Source of the DNA: Streptomyces lichenis
GTDB lineage: Bacteria; Actinomycetota; Actinomycetes; Streptomycetales; Streptomycetaceae
NCBI RefSeq assembly: GCF_023218175.1
Contig: NZ_JALPTH010000023.1
Location: 1 to 64,000, forward strand
DNA: 64,000 bases
Direction: 5' to 3'
Of this stretch, positions 16,164 through 24,599 are shown piece after piece. The translations under genes and the position numbers were made by a program. How positions within the stretch are numbered: the first letter of the stretch is position 1; each line of letters begins with the position of its first letter. The notes below the pieces were generated by a model. It did not search any database. It was not told the DNA's origin and was given only the letters and a program-made list of their open reading frames with translations.

Positions 16164-17105
16164 GTGGGCGTCTTCGTCTTCCTGCCGCTGGTGCTGCCGC
16201 TGAGCGCCTGGCCGGTGGCCCGGCTCGCCGAGCAGCATCTGCACCCGCGTACGGCCACCCGGCTGCTGGGCGTGGTCGCCGTCGTCCTGGCCCTGTGCAG
16301 CACCCTGTGCCTGGGGCTGCTGGTGGTGGTCGGCACCGCCCAACTGCCCGGCAACCCGCTGCCGGACGGCTGGTCCGACCCGGAGGTACGGGCGGCCGTG
16401 CCGTACGACGAGGTGGCGGGCCCGGCCGCGATCCCCGCCCTGCTCGCGGTGGTGGCCGTGGCGGTGCGCACCGGGTGGCGGCACCACCGGGTGCGCCGCC
16501 GGGCCGGCCGGGCGCTCGGCGCGCTGCGCCCCTCCTCGGTGGCGGTGCTGCCGGACCCGGTCCCGTACGCGTACGCGCTGCCCGGCGGCGTACGGGGTGC
16601 GGGCGGGCGGGTGGTGGTGAGCACCGGGATGCTGGCCGGGCTGACGGCGGCCGAGCGGCGGGCGCTCTTCGCCCATGAGCGGGCCCATCTGGCGGGCGCC
16701 CACCACCGCTATCTGCTGGCGGTACGGCTGGCCGCGGACGCCAACCCGTTCCTGCGGCCGCTCGGCACCGCCGTGGCGTACACCGCCGAGCGGTGGGCCG
16801 ACGAGGAGGCCGCCCTCGCGGTGGGCAGCCGGCGCACGGTGGCGCGGGCCATCGGCAAGGCAGCGCTGGTCTCGCGCGGAGCGCCCGTACCGACCCTCGC
16901 CGGGCTGGCCGCGGCGGGCCCGGTCCCGCGCCGGGTGGCCGCGCTGCTGCGGCCCGCCCCGGCCGGGTACCGCTGGCCGCCGCTGCGGACCACGGCGGGG
17001 CTGGCCGCCTGGGGCGCCACGGCCGGGGTGGCGGCCTCGGCCTGGTCCTCGGCCAACTCCGCGGTCACCCTCTTCTTCGTGCTGCGGGCGGCGACCCCGC
17101 TCTGA
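16164..17105 (+). CDS. M56-family membrane metallopeptidase (BlaR1-like, without sensor domain)
   Basis: A 313-residue membrane protease with helices at ~3-22, ~33-55 and ~90-108, a zinc-binding HERAH motif (residues 172-176; HExxH) in the cytoplasmic loop, the downstream third ligand region AERWADEEAAL, and a final helix. It lacks the extracellular beta-lactam-binding domain of true BlaR1. GTG start at 16164, 5 bases after the BlaI-type repressor stop. Predicted to cleave that repressor on an unknown signal. Confidence 0.87.
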   Translation: MGVFVFLPLVLPLSAWPVARLAEQHLHPRTATRLLGVVAVVLALCSTLCLGLLVVVGTAQLPGNPLPDGWSDPEVRAAVPYDEVAGPAAIPALLAVVAVAVRTGWRHHRVRRRAGRALGALRPSSVAVLPDPVPYAYALPGGVRGAGGRVVVSTGMLAGLTAAERRALFAHERAHLAGAHHRYLLAVRLAADANPFLRPLGTAVAYTAERWADEEAALAVGSRRTVARAIGKAALVSRGAPVPTLAGLAAAGPVPRRVAALLRPAPAGYRWPPLRTTAGLAAWGATAGVAASAWSSANSAVTLFFVLRAATPL

Positions 17106-17407
17106 GCGTCCCTGCCCGTGAGCGTCCCCGCTCTGAGCGTCTCCGTCTGCCCCGTCTCTGAGCGACCCCGCCTCTGAGCGACCTCCGCGACCGGCACGGA
17201 CTCCCGGCTTCTTGGTGATTCCTTTACAGTGGGTGTAGAAGCCACGGCACGACAGTGGCTTCGGACCACTGGCGTGCGGGGCCTTCGGCCCGCCGTCCCC
17301 CACACCTCACCGACAAGGAGCCACGGACCCGCGATGGGTGAACCTCCCAGTACCAGCCGTGCCACCGCCCGCCCGCACGATTCGAGCCGGGGAACGGGGG
17401 TGGCACG
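17106..17407. other. Intergenic region with small repeats, an inverted repeat and a possible 25-codon leader
   Basis: Starts with several imperfect copies of CTCTGAGCGnCCCC (17100-17185). An 8-bp inverted repeat GAAGCCAC/GTGGCTTC (17238-17245 and 17255-17262) follows a TACA-N5-TGTA element (17225-17237). A possible 25-codon reading frame starts at ATG 17334 (AAGGAG at 17315-17320) and its stop overlaps the GTG of the next gene, which could couple translation. Confidence 0.45.
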
Positions 17408-18778
17408 GTGACCGAGGTCCTGCTGCTGCTCGCCGCCCTGGCCCTCACTCTCGCGTGCGCGGTGTTCGTGGCCGCCGAGTTCTCCCTGACCACCGTCGAG
17501 CGGGGCGAGCTGGAACGCTCGGCCGCCGCCGGTGAGCGCGGCGCGTCGAGCGCCCTGGCGGCCGTACGCAAGCTGACGCTCCAGCTCTCCGGGGCGCAGC
17601 TCGGCATCACGGTCACCTCCCTGGTCATCGGCATGCTGGCCGAGCCGTCCTTCGCCGCCCTGCTGGGCGGGCCGCTGCGGGCCATCGGCCTGGGCGCCGC
17701 CGCCTCCTCCGTCGCCACCGTGCTGGGCGTCGCCCTGTCCACGGTGGTGCTGATGGTCATCGGCGAGCTGGTGCCGAAGAACTGGGCGATCTCCCGCCCG
17801 CTGGCGGTCGCCCGGGTGGTGGCCACCCCGCAGCGCGGGTTCACCGCGGCCTTCGGCCCGTTCATCCGCCACCTCAACGCCACCGCCAACCGGTTCGTGC
17901 GCCGCGTCGGCCTGGAGCCGGCCGAGGAGCTGGCCTCCGCCCGTACGCCGGAGGAACTGGTCGCGCTGGCCGAGCACTCGGCGCGCGAGGGCGCCCTGGA
18001 GGAGGACTCGGCCGAGCTGTTCGTCCGCACCCTGCACCTGAGCGAGCTGACCGCGCAGAACGTGATGACCCCGCGGGTGGAGGTGCTGGCGCTGGAGGCC
18101 GGCGCCACCGCCGCCGACGCCGCGAACCTCACCCTCGCCACCGGTCTGTCCCGCTTCCCGGTCTACCGGCAGAGCCTGGACGAGGTGGTCGGCACCGTGC
18201 ACATCCGCGATGTGCTCGCGCTGCCCGCCGACCGGCGGTCCACCACCCCGGTCACCGCGCTGGCCAGCCCGCCGCTGCTGGTCCCCGACTCCCTGCCGGC
18301 CGACCGCCTCCTTGAGCGGATGCGGGCCGAGCGGACCATGGCCGTCGTGATCGACGAGTACGGCGGCACGGCCGGTGTGGCCACGGTGGAGGACATCGTG
18401 GAGGAGGTCGTCGGCGAGGTGCGCGACGAGCACGACCCGCTGGAGGTCCCCGACCTGCTGCCGGCGCCCGCGACCGAGGACGGCCGGTCCACCTGGGAGG
18501 CGGACGGCAGCGTCCGGATAGACCAGCTGGCCGGCATCGGGCTGAGCGCGCCGGACGGCCCGTACGAGACGGTCGCCGGGCTGATCGCCAACCGCCTGGC
18601 CCGTATCCCGGCCCAGGGCGACACCGTGGAGGTGGCCGGCTGGAAGCTGGACGTCCTCGACGTCAGCCACCACCGGGCCGACCGGGTCCACATCACCGAG
18701 CCGGCCGGCGAGGCCGCCGACGACGGTGAGGTCCCCGTCGTGGCCGGGGCCCGCCGCCAGCTGGAGGAGGCCCGATGA
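17408..18778 (+). CDS. CNNM/CorC-type membrane protein (DUF21, CBS pair, CorC_HlyC domain)
   Basis: A 456-residue protein of the HlyC/CorC family. An N-terminal DUF21 membrane domain (1-~175, helices incl. LLLLAALALTLACAVFVAAE), a CBS pair (~200-325, with the NVMTPRVEV opening) and a C-terminal CorC/HlyC transporter-associated domain (~350-435, beginning EADGSVRIDQL) are all visible. Family members are linked to magnesium/cobalt efflux or membrane ion homeostasis. Start GTG at 17408. Overlaps the next, related gene by ATGA, so the two are likely co-translated and may form a complex. Confidence 0.9.
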   Translation: MTEVLLLLAALALTLACAVFVAAEFSLTTVERGELERSAAAGERGASSALAAVRKLTLQLSGAQLGITVTSLVIGMLAEPSFAALLGGPLRAIGLGAAASSVATVLGVALSTVVLMVIGELVPKNWAISRPLAVARVVATPQRGFTAAFGPFIRHLNATANRFVRRVGLEPAEELASARTPEELVALAEHSAREGALEEDSAELFVRTLHLSELTAQNVMTPRVEVLALEAGATAADAANLTLATGLSRFPVYRQSLDEVVGTVHIRDVLALPADRRSTTPVTALASPPLLVPDSLPADRLLERMRAERTMAVVIDEYGGTAGVATVEDIVEEVVGEVRDEHDPLEVPDLLPAPATEDGRSTWEADGSVRIDQLAGIGLSAPDGPYETVAGLIANRLARIPAQGDTVEVAGWKLDVLDVSHHRADRVHITEPAGEAADDGEVPVVAGARRQLEEAR

Positions 18779-19800
18779 CCACCGTGCAGATCCTCATCGG
18801 CCTGCTCACCCTGCTCACCAACGCCTTCTTCGTGGCCGCCGAGTTCGCGCTGATCTCGGTGCGCCGCGCGCAGATCGAACCGGCCGCCAAGCAGGGCGAC
18901 AAGCGCGCCCGGACCACCCTGTGGGGGCTGGAGCACATCTCCCAGATGATGGCCACCGCCCAGCTCGGCATCACCGTCTCCTCGCTGGTGCTGGGCGCGG
19001 TCGCCGAACCGGCCATCGCGCACCTGCTGGAGCCGGTGTTCGCGGCCGTCAGCGTGCCGGACGCGCTGGTCCACCCGATCGCCTTCGTGATCGCGCTGGC
19101 CGCCGCCACCTACGCGCACATGCTCATCGGCGAGATGGTGCCGAAGAACATCGCGCTGGCCGCTCCGGCCCGGACCGCGCTGCTGCTCGGCCCGTCCCTG
19201 GTGGCGATCACCCGGGCCCTCAAGCCGTTCGTCTTCGCCATCAACGCCTTCGCCAACACCCTGCTGCGGCTGATCAAGGTGGAGCCGAAGGACGAGGTGG
19301 AGTCGGCCTTCACCGACGACGAACTGGCCCGGATGGTGGCCGACTCCAGCAACGCGGGCCTGCTCGACCCGGCCGACGGCGAGCGGCTGCGGGACGCCCT
19401 GGAGCTGGGCACCCGGCCGGTCGGCGAGGTCCTGGTCGCGGCGCCCCGGATGCGCACGGTGCCGCACACCGTCACCCCGGACGAGCTGGAGCGCACGGCG
19501 GCGGAGGCCAAGTTCTCCCGCTTCCCGGTGACCGGACCGTCCGGCGCGGTCCTCGGCTACCTGCACATCAAGGACACCCTGGGCGTCGCCGAACGGGACA
19601 AGCCGTTCCCCCGCTCGGCGCTGCACACCGTCACCCGGGTCTCCCGGGACACCCCGCTGGACGACACCCTCACCGCCCTGCGCGCCGCCGGCAGCCACCT
19701 GGCCGCCGTCACCGGCGAGGGCGGCGCGGTCATCGGGTACGTGACGATGGAGGACGTCCTGGAGGAACTGGTCGGCCCCGCCCCGGCCCCGGCCGCGTAA
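18775..19800 (+). CDS. CNNM/CorC-type membrane protein (DUF21 plus CBS pair)
   Basis: A 341-residue paralogue of the preceding gene with the DUF21 membrane domain (QILIGLLTLLTNAFFVAAEF opening) and a CBS pair ending in IGYVTMEDVLEELVG. The C-terminal CorC_HlyC domain is absent, as usual for the second member of such tandem pairs. The DUF21 signature GEMVPKNIAL is present, parallel to GELVPKNWAI in the partner. ATG at 18775 overlaps the upstream stop by 4 bases. Confidence 0.9.
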   Translation: MTTVQILIGLLTLLTNAFFVAAEFALISVRRAQIEPAAKQGDKRARTTLWGLEHISQMMATAQLGITVSSLVLGAVAEPAIAHLLEPVFAAVSVPDALVHPIAFVIALAAATYAHMLIGEMVPKNIALAAPARTALLLGPSLVAITRALKPFVFAINAFANTLLRLIKVEPKDEVESAFTDDELARMVADSSNAGLLDPADGERLRDALELGTRPVGEVLVAAPRMRTVPHTVTPDELERTAAEAKFSRFPVTGPSGAVLGYLHIKDTLGVAERDKPFPRSALHTVTRVSRDTPLDDTLTALRAAGSHLAAVTGEGGAVIGYVTMEDVLEELVGPAPAPAA

Positions 19801-20156
19801 CGCCGCCGACAGCGGTTACCGTGCCCGGCCCGTGCCCGGCTCCATGATGGTCGTTTCCGACTGCCACGGGGCCGGGCTCGGCCGTATCCCGGTGGCGTCG
19901 GCTCGCTACGAGGCCGCGCACGGCCGTATGCCAGGTGACCTGGGTGTAGCGCCAACTCGCCGAGAGGGCGGGGCAGGAGGGCGCGGAGGTGCTGCCGCCG
20001 GTTGCCTCGCCTGTCCCCGTACCCGTCGCCGCCGCGCCCCGGCCGCGTAGAGCAGCGCCGCGAGGCCGACGGCGACGAGGCCCATGGCCGTGGTCGTGCC
20101 GGTGTGGACGGAAAGGGGCGGGAAGCCGCCGGGAGGGGCCGGGCCGGGGGACGGGC
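19801..20156. other. Intergenic region, no gene called
   Basis: About 355 bases between convergent genes. On the minus strand a short hydrophobic stretch (TTAMGLVAVGLAALLYAAG, near 20040-20100) resembles a membrane helix but has no start, RBS or family context; it may be a gene remnant. No terminator stem was clear. Confidence 0.4.
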
Positions 20157-21392
20157 TCAGTGGCGGTAGGCGGTGTTGAGGTAGTGGTCGCCGATGCCGC
20201 GGAGGAGGTGGGCGGGGGAGCGGTGGGCGGTGAGGGTGCGGGCGTTGCGCCAGTGGCGGTCCAGGCCGGGGGTGTCGGCGAGTTCGAGGACGCGGGCGGT
20301 GAGCTGGAGGGCGGCCCGGGTGGTGACGGACTCGGCGGTGGCGACCAGGGCGGCGATGTCGGCGGGTTGGTCACCGTCGAGTACGGCGCCGGGGGCGAGG
20401 GCGGCGGCCAGGGTGTCGGTGGCGCGCTCGACCACGGCGGTCGCGGTGTGGGTGGCGGAGGCGAGCTCGCCGAACGCGAGGAGGAGGTCGGGGTCCTCGG
20501 CGGGTGGGAGGGCGGCGGGATGGTGGGTCCGGTGGTGGTGGGGGGTGTTGCGGCTGAGGTCGCGGGCCTCGGCGAGGGCGCCGTGCAGGATGCCCAGGCC
20601 GACATGGGCGAGCGCCAGCCGCAGGGCGGAGGGGGCGAGCGCGGTGAAGGGCGGGGTGGCCTCCTCGTCGGGCGGGCGGACGCCGATCACCTGCGGGGCG
20701 TCCACCGGGACCCCGTCGAAGGCCACGGTGCCCGCCCCGGCGACGCGCTGGCCCAAGCGGTCGGTGGCCGGTTCGACGCTGACCCCCGGGCGGTCGGCCG
20801 GCACCCGGACGAGCAGGACGTCACCGGTGACCGTACAGACGGCGTCCACCAGGAACTGGTCCGCCACGGTCACCGCGGTGTCCACCGCCCGGGTCCCGTG
20901 GAGCAGATAGGCGGCGCCCGTCGGGGTCAGGGTCAGCTCGGGGCCGGCGCCCGCCGGGTCGGCGGCGGAGGCGTGCACCGCACCGGCCCACAGCGGGCCG
21001 CCGTGGACGGCCGTCCGCTCCGGGGCGGAGGCGCGGTCGGCGGAGCCGTAGAAGCGCACGTCCCAGCCGTGGACGTAGTGCCGGGCCAGCAGTTCGCCTA
21101 TGGCGCTGTCCGCCGCGGCCACCTCCTGGATCACCGCGCAGCCGGTACGCCAGTCGGTGCCGCGGCCCCGCCCCGGCGGGGTGAGCGCGGCGGGCAGCCC
21201 GGCGTCGCGGAGCCGGCCGGCCTCGTCCACCGGGGGCTTGCCCGCGTGGTCCCGGTCGACGGCGTCGGCGGCGAGGTCGTCGGCCACCTCCCGCGCGGTC
21301 CGGAGCAGTAACGGCCGCCCGGGGGAGTCGATCGGGGGGAGCGAGACCTCGGGGGTGGGGGACGGGGCTTCGCACGACAGGGCGGTGCTCAT
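20157..21392 (-). CDS. Acyl-CoA dehydrogenase-fold flavin monooxygenase (SfnB/DszC-like)
   Basis: A 411-residue member of the acyl-CoA dehydrogenase superfamily. The C-terminal block HWRNARTLTAHRSPAHLLRG is the pattern of the FMN-dependent DszC/SfnB monooxygenases, which use this fold for sulfur-compound oxidation rather than acyl-CoA dehydrogenation; the catalytic Glu region of true dehydrogenases is not seen. Start ATG at 21392 overlaps the stop of a 66-residue protein. An Rrf2-type regulator follows upstream. A role in organosulfur scavenging is likely but substrate is inferred only. Confidence 0.78.
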   Translation of the reverse strand: MSTALSCEAPSPTPEVSLPPIDSPGRPLLLRTAREVADDLAADAVDRDHAGKPPVDEAGRLRDAGLPAALTPPGRGRGTDWRTGCAVIQEVAAADSAIGELLARHYVHGWDVRFYGSADRASAPERTAVHGGPLWAGAVHASAADPAGAGPELTLTPTGAAYLLHGTRAVDTAVTVADQFLVDAVCTVTGDVLLVRVPADRPGVSVEPATDRLGQRVAGAGTVAFDGVPVDAPQVIGVRPPDEEATPPFTALAPSALRLALAHVGLGILHGALAEARDLSRNTPHHHRTHHPAALPPAEDPDLLLAFGELASATHTATAVVERATDTLAAALAPGAVLDGDQPADIAALVATAESVTTRAALQLTARVLELADTPGLDRHWRNARTLTAHRSPAHLLRGIGDHYLNTAYRH

Positions 21393-21589
21393 CGCGTGCT
21401 CCCTTCGGGGGTGGGGGTGGGGGCGGGGCCCCATACGGCGGCGAAGGCGCCCACCGTGCCCGGGACACCGATCCGGGCGACCACCCGCCCGCCGGCGTCG
21501 GGGGAGGTGACGCCGTACGCCATCCCCCGGCTGCCGTCCGAGAGTTGGGCGCCGAGTCCGGCAAGGGCGAGCATGAGCGGGATTCTCAT
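21389..21589 (-). CDS. Small protein (66 aa) of unknown function, coupled to the SfnB-like gene
   Basis: Starts MRIPLMLALAGLGAQL, hydrophobic enough for a signal peptide or short membrane anchor, followed by a Gly/Val-rich body and a Pro/Thr tail. GAGGTG precedes the ATG at suitable spacing and its stop overlaps the monooxygenase start (ATGA), both arguments for translation. I do not recognise a family; it could be a leader peptide or the relic of a longer protein. Confidence 0.5.
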   Translation of the reverse strand: MRIPLMLALAGLGAQLSDGSRGMAYGVTSPDAGGRVVARIGVPGTVGAFAAVWGPAPTPTPEGSTR

Positions 21590-21650
21590 GGTCGGTCACC
21601 TCGCTGGGCTCGGTCGGTGGACGGACGGTCCTCTGGGGGACGGCAGAGTT

Positions 21651-21670
21651 TTCCTACTGGAAAGGTAGGG
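21651..21670. promoter_or_regulatory. CCTAC-N7-GTAGG inverted repeat in the promoter of the SfnB-like operon
   Basis: TTCCTACTGGAAAGGTAGGG places CCTAC (21653-21657) and GTAGG (21665-21669) in opposite orientation, in an AT-richer patch ~65 bases upstream of the 66-aa gene and downstream of the Rrf2 gene. It is a plausible operator for that regulator. Confidence 0.5.
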
Positions 21671-21765
21671 ATATGGTCCGGGCGGAGCCGGTGGTACGGC
21701 AAGGGGCGCCCGCATGGCGGACGGCGCCGTCTCGATGGGAGAGAAGTGCCTGTTCGGAGGGGCCG

Positions 21766-22224
21766 TCAGGGATTGGTCCAGGCGGCCGGGTTCTCGGTGA
21801 GGGCGTGCACCTCGGCGGGCAGCCGGCCGGAGGTCACATCCGCCAGGGTCACTCCTTCGAGGATCTGCCGGACGTTGGCCCGTAGCGCGATCCACAGCGG
21901 CAGCAGCGACTCGGCGGGGCCGCTGTAGGACAGTTCGGGCGGGCGGACGCCCCGTACCGAGACCAGGGGGCCGTCCACCGCCCGCACCACGTCCGCGATG
22001 CTGATCTCCGTCGCCGGCCGGGCGAGCCGGTAGCCGCCGTTCACCCCGCGCTGGCTGATGACCAGGCCGCCGCGCCGCATGTCGTTGAGGATGCCTTCGA
22101 GGAACTTGTGCGGGATGTCCTGGGCGTCGGCGATCGCCTCCGCCTTCAGGGGGCCGGTCGGGGACCCGGCCGCGAGCAGCAGGGCGGCCCGCACCGCGTA
22201 GTCCGCTCTGGCTGAGATCCGCAT
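21766..22224 (-). CDS. Rrf2-family transcriptional regulator
   Basis: A 152-residue winged-helix regulator starting MRISARADYAVRAALLLA, the standard Rrf2 N-terminus, with the HTH segment IPHKFLEGILNDMRRGGLV and the wing RGVNGGYRLARP. Cysteines for an Fe-S cluster (as in IscR/NsrR) are absent, so it belongs to the cluster-free group (CymR-like, linked to sulfur control, or YwnA-like). It is co-oriented with the SfnB-like gene and is probably its regulator. ATG 22224 gives the family N-terminus. Confidence 0.9.
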   Translation of the reverse strand: MRISARADYAVRAALLLAAGSPTGPLKAEAIADAQDIPHKFLEGILNDMRRGGLVISQRGVNGGYRLARPATEISIADVVRAVDGPLVSVRGVRPPELSYSGPAESLLPLWIALRANVRQILEGVTLADVTSGRLPAEVHALTENPAAWTNP

Positions 22225-22273
22225 GGGGGCATTATGGGGGGTTTCCCGGGGAGGGGCGGGTGGTGGTCGGGGG

Positions 22274-22435
22274 GCGCTCGCCCACAACTGCTCCTGGGCG
22301 CGCACCGCCGAGGCGCTCCATCTGCACGTCAACACCGTGCACTACCGCATCCGCCGCATCCAGGACCTGACCGGCCGGGACCTGACCCGGCTGGACCACA
22401 AGCTCGACCTCTACGCGGCGCTGCTCTGCCGCTGA
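22274..22435 (+). pseudogene. 3' remnant of a PucR/CdaR-type regulator
   Basis: About 53 codons encode LAHNCSWARTAEALHLHVNT and onward to LDHKLDLYAALLCR, the C-terminal HTH_30 domain of PucR-type regulators. All upstream sensor domains are missing and no start fits, so this is a truncated remnant abutting the Rrf2 promoter. Confidence 0.75.
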
Positions 22436-22512
22436 GACCGCCGGCTCGCCCGCCCCCCGGGCCGCCGGCGCAAGGACGCGGTTCCGCCCCCACCGTCGCC
22501 GGGGGCGGGGCC

Positions 22513-22566
22513 CCTTCACGTACGCACCTTCACGTACGCCATTCGCGTGCGACGTTCACGTGCGAC
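22513..22566. repeat. Four tandem 13-14-bp repeats of the TTCACGTACGC type
   Basis: CCTTCACGTACGCA, CCTTCACGTACGCC, ATTCGCGTGCGAC and GTTCACGTGCGAC follow one another just past the 3' end of the Mop-type gene. The units contain palindromic ACGT cores; whether they bind a protein or are a decayed minisatellite is unknown. Confidence 0.6.
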
Positions 22567-22572
22567 GGGGAG

Positions 22573-22968
22573 TCAGACCAGGTCAACGTGCACGTTGGTG
22601 GACTTCACCCGGGCGGTCACGGTGACCCCGACCTCGATCCCCAGCTCCTCCACCGCCTCACGGGTCACCACGGACACCACCCGGTGAGGGCCGCACTGCA
22701 CCTCGACCCGCGCGGCGACCTCGTCCACCGCGAGCCCAGTGATGATCCCGGCGAAGGAGTTGCGCACCGAGGTGACCACGCTGTCCGGCACCTGGTGGGC
22801 GCCGCGCGCCCGCTCGGTGGCGAAGGCGGCGAGCCCGACCCCGTCGATCACCCGGTTGCCGGTCCCGTCCCGATCCATGCGCAGCCGCCCGCTGTCGGCC
22901 CATCTGCGCACGGTCTCCGGGCTGACGCCCAGCAGCCGGGCGGCCTGTCCAATGCTGTACGACGGCAT
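22573..22968 (-). CDS. MerR-like HTH plus molybdate-binding (TOBE/Mop) protein, second copy
   Basis: 131 residues, the same length and architecture as the mod-operon protein at 15128-15523: HTH YSIGQAARLLGVSPETVRRW (4-23) then a Mop domain (VRNSFAGIITGL to VKSTNVHV). The two proteins are clearly paralogous. This copy has no transport genes nearby and may regulate a molybdoenzyme or act as the molybdate store. ATG 22968 starts at the HTH. TatA lies just upstream on the same strand, 15 bases apart, so co-transcription is possible. Confidence 0.85.
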   Translation of the reverse strand: MPSYSIGQAARLLGVSPETVRRWADSGRLRMDRDGTGNRVIDGVGLAAFATERARGAHQVPDSVVTSVRNSFAGIITGLAVDEVAARVEVQCGPHRVVSVVTREAVEELGIEVGVTVTARVKSTNVHVDLV

Positions 22969-22983
22969 CCGTGCACTGTAGGG

Positions 22984-23334
22984 CTACGGCCGGCGCCGCG
23001 CCCCGTCCGGGTCGGCCGACCCGATCCGCTCGCCCGGGTCCACGATCCGCCCCTGGAGCACCGTCCCGCCGCTCTGGCCGGCGGCGGTGCCCTGGGCCGG
23101 GCCGGCCGCCGCACCAGGGCCCGTCGCGGCACCGGCACCCGGCTCCGCACCCGTACCCGTACCGGGAACCGGCTCCGGCTCCGGCTCCGCGTTCTCGGCC
23201 TTCATGGCGCGCGCCTCGCTCTTGAGGATGCGGGCCGCCTTGCCGGCGTTGCGCGCCAGTTCGGGCAGCTTCTTCGCACCGAACACGAGCAGGACGACGA
23301 TCAGCAGTATCGCGAGCTCACTCACTCCGAACAC
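22984..23334 (-). CDS. Sec-independent protein translocase TatA/TatE-like subunit
   Basis: 116 residues: an N-terminal membrane helix (VSELAILLIVVLLVFG), the FG hinge and an amphipathic helix KKLPELARNAGKAARILKSE, diagnostic of TatA/B proteins; the variable C-terminal half is Gly/Ala/Pro-rich. Forms the pore for twin-arginine export. It lacks TatBC neighbours, so it is probably an accessory TatA. GTG start at 23334 with strong GGAGGGCGGAG upstream. Same strand as the Mop-type gene, 15 bases away. Confidence 0.88.
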   Translation of the reverse strand: MFGVSELAILLIVVLLVFGAKKLPELARNAGKAARILKSEARAMKAENAEPEPEPVPGTGTGAEPGAGAATGPGAAAGPAQGTAAGQSGGTVLQGRIVDPGERIGSADPDGARRRP

Positions 23335-23467
23335 GGTCTCCGCCCTCCGGAACCATCCTGGGACCGTCGGTCTCCGGAGGCGCTCCGGAAGTTCTACGCT
23401 GCTGTAGAAGGTCCCTCTGAAAGGTCACTCTAGAAGTGCGGCCCGGACGGCGGCAAGGCGGTCCCCC

Positions 23468-24406
23468 TCAAGGTCGGCAACCCCCGCCCGCGTCGGCCTG
23501 GATGGCCTGCAACCGGGCCCGGCACTCGGCGGCGAAGGCGGGGTGGCTGCGCCGGTAGTAGGCGAGCCCGCTGACGCCGACCGCGATGGCCCAGCCCCGG
23601 GCGCGGGTCCAGGTGGACGGGTCGAGCGCCAGGGCGTCCCGGTAGGCGTCCCGGGCGGCCGGTGGCAGGTCCCAGACCGGGGCGTGCTCGGCGTCGGGGT
23701 AGCCCACCGAGAGCCCGCCGAAGTCGATGACCGCGTGCAGTCTGCCGCCCAGGACCAGGAGGTTGGCCGGTCGGAGGTCGCCGTGCAGCCACCCCTGGGG
23801 TCCGGACGGCCCGGGCAGCGCGAGCGCGGCCCGCCACCATTCCTCCAGGGCGTCGAAGTCCAGGTCCGTTTCGGAAGCGGGGGCGGTCCCGGCGTGCGCG
23901 CGGCAGGCGGCCAGGTCCCGGGTGACCCACTCGTCGCAGGGGGCCAGGGTGCCGCCCCGGTACCAGTCGAGGTCCTCGTCCGCGCGGGTCGCGCCCATCA
24001 GGTCGGCGGTGTGGAGTCCGCGTACGAAGGCGGCCAGGTCCGTGCCGAAGGCGGCCCAGTCGTGCACGGTGTCCGGTCCCGGGCGCTCGCCGTCGATCCA
24101 GCGGTGCACCGACCAGGGGAGCGGGAAGGCCCCGGTGGGCGCCCCGGCGTGGACGGGTTCGGGCACCCGGTGGGTCAGCAGCGGCGCCAGCCGGGGCAGC
24201 CAGGCCCGCTCCTTGCGCAGCGGCCGGGCGCGGTCGGCGTCCCGGGGTACGCGTACGAGCAGCTCGTCGCCGAGGCGGTACATGACGTTGTCGGTGCCCG
24301 AGCCCGCGGGCGCCAGCGGCAGCCCGGCCCACTCGGGCCGCTCGGCCGCCAGCAGGGAGCGCACCAGTGGTACGTCGACGGGGATCTCGTTCCGGTGCAG
24401 CTTCAC
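23468..24406 (-). CDS. Aminoglycoside phosphotransferase (APH)-fold kinase
   Basis: About 312 residues of an APH/choline-kinase-like enzyme. The N-lobe opening PAGSGTDNVMYRLGDELLVRVPR corresponds to the nucleotide loop; the catalytic loop is WLHGDLRPANLLV and the metal-binding motif is VIDFGGLSVG. Resistance to aminoglycosides is possible, but most such streptomycete proteins phosphorylate other small molecules. The start is uncertain: GTG 24406 gives a normal-length N-terminus, while GTG 24502 adds 32 basic residues. No clear RBS decides between them. Confidence 0.78.
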   Translation of the reverse strand: MKLHRNEIPVDVPLVRSLLAAERPEWAGLPLAPAGSGTDNVMYRLGDELLVRVPRDADRARPLRKERAWLPRLAPLLTHRVPEPVHAGAPTGAFPLPWSVHRWIDGERPGPDTVHDWAAFGTDLAAFVRGLHTADLMGATRADEDLDWYRGGTLAPCDEWVTRDLAACRAHAGTAPASETDLDFDALEEWWRAALALPGPSGPQGWLHGDLRPANLLVLGGRLHAVIDFGGLSVGYPDAEHAPVWDLPPAARDAYRDALALDPSTWTRARGWAIAVGVSGLAYYRRSHPAFAAECRARLQAIQADAGGGCRP

Positions 24407-24599
24407 CCGGCGCAGTCTGGTCGTCGGGTGGTACGAGGTGCCACGGCTTTTCGCCCTCGGGCGGCGGGAAGCCGTATCCGGAGGATGTGACGCGGCGCAC
24501 ACCTCGCAGCCGATGAGTCCGCGTCACTTCGCCGGTCGTAGAGGGTGACACCACAAGATCCGCAGCCCCGCAGCCACGCAGAGACCGGAGGAACCCGTC

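Noticed and set aside
17225..17237. TACA-N5-TGTA element as a BlaI-type operator
   Set aside because: BlaI-family sites have TACA and TGTA separated by about two bases; the five-base spacing here does not fit, and the site is downstream of the BlaI/M56 pair, not in its promoter.
23468..24406. Aminoglycoside resistance gene
   Set aside because: The fold is APH-like, but this family is broad and no antibiotic-specific substrate residues can be recognised by eye, so only a fold-level call is made.
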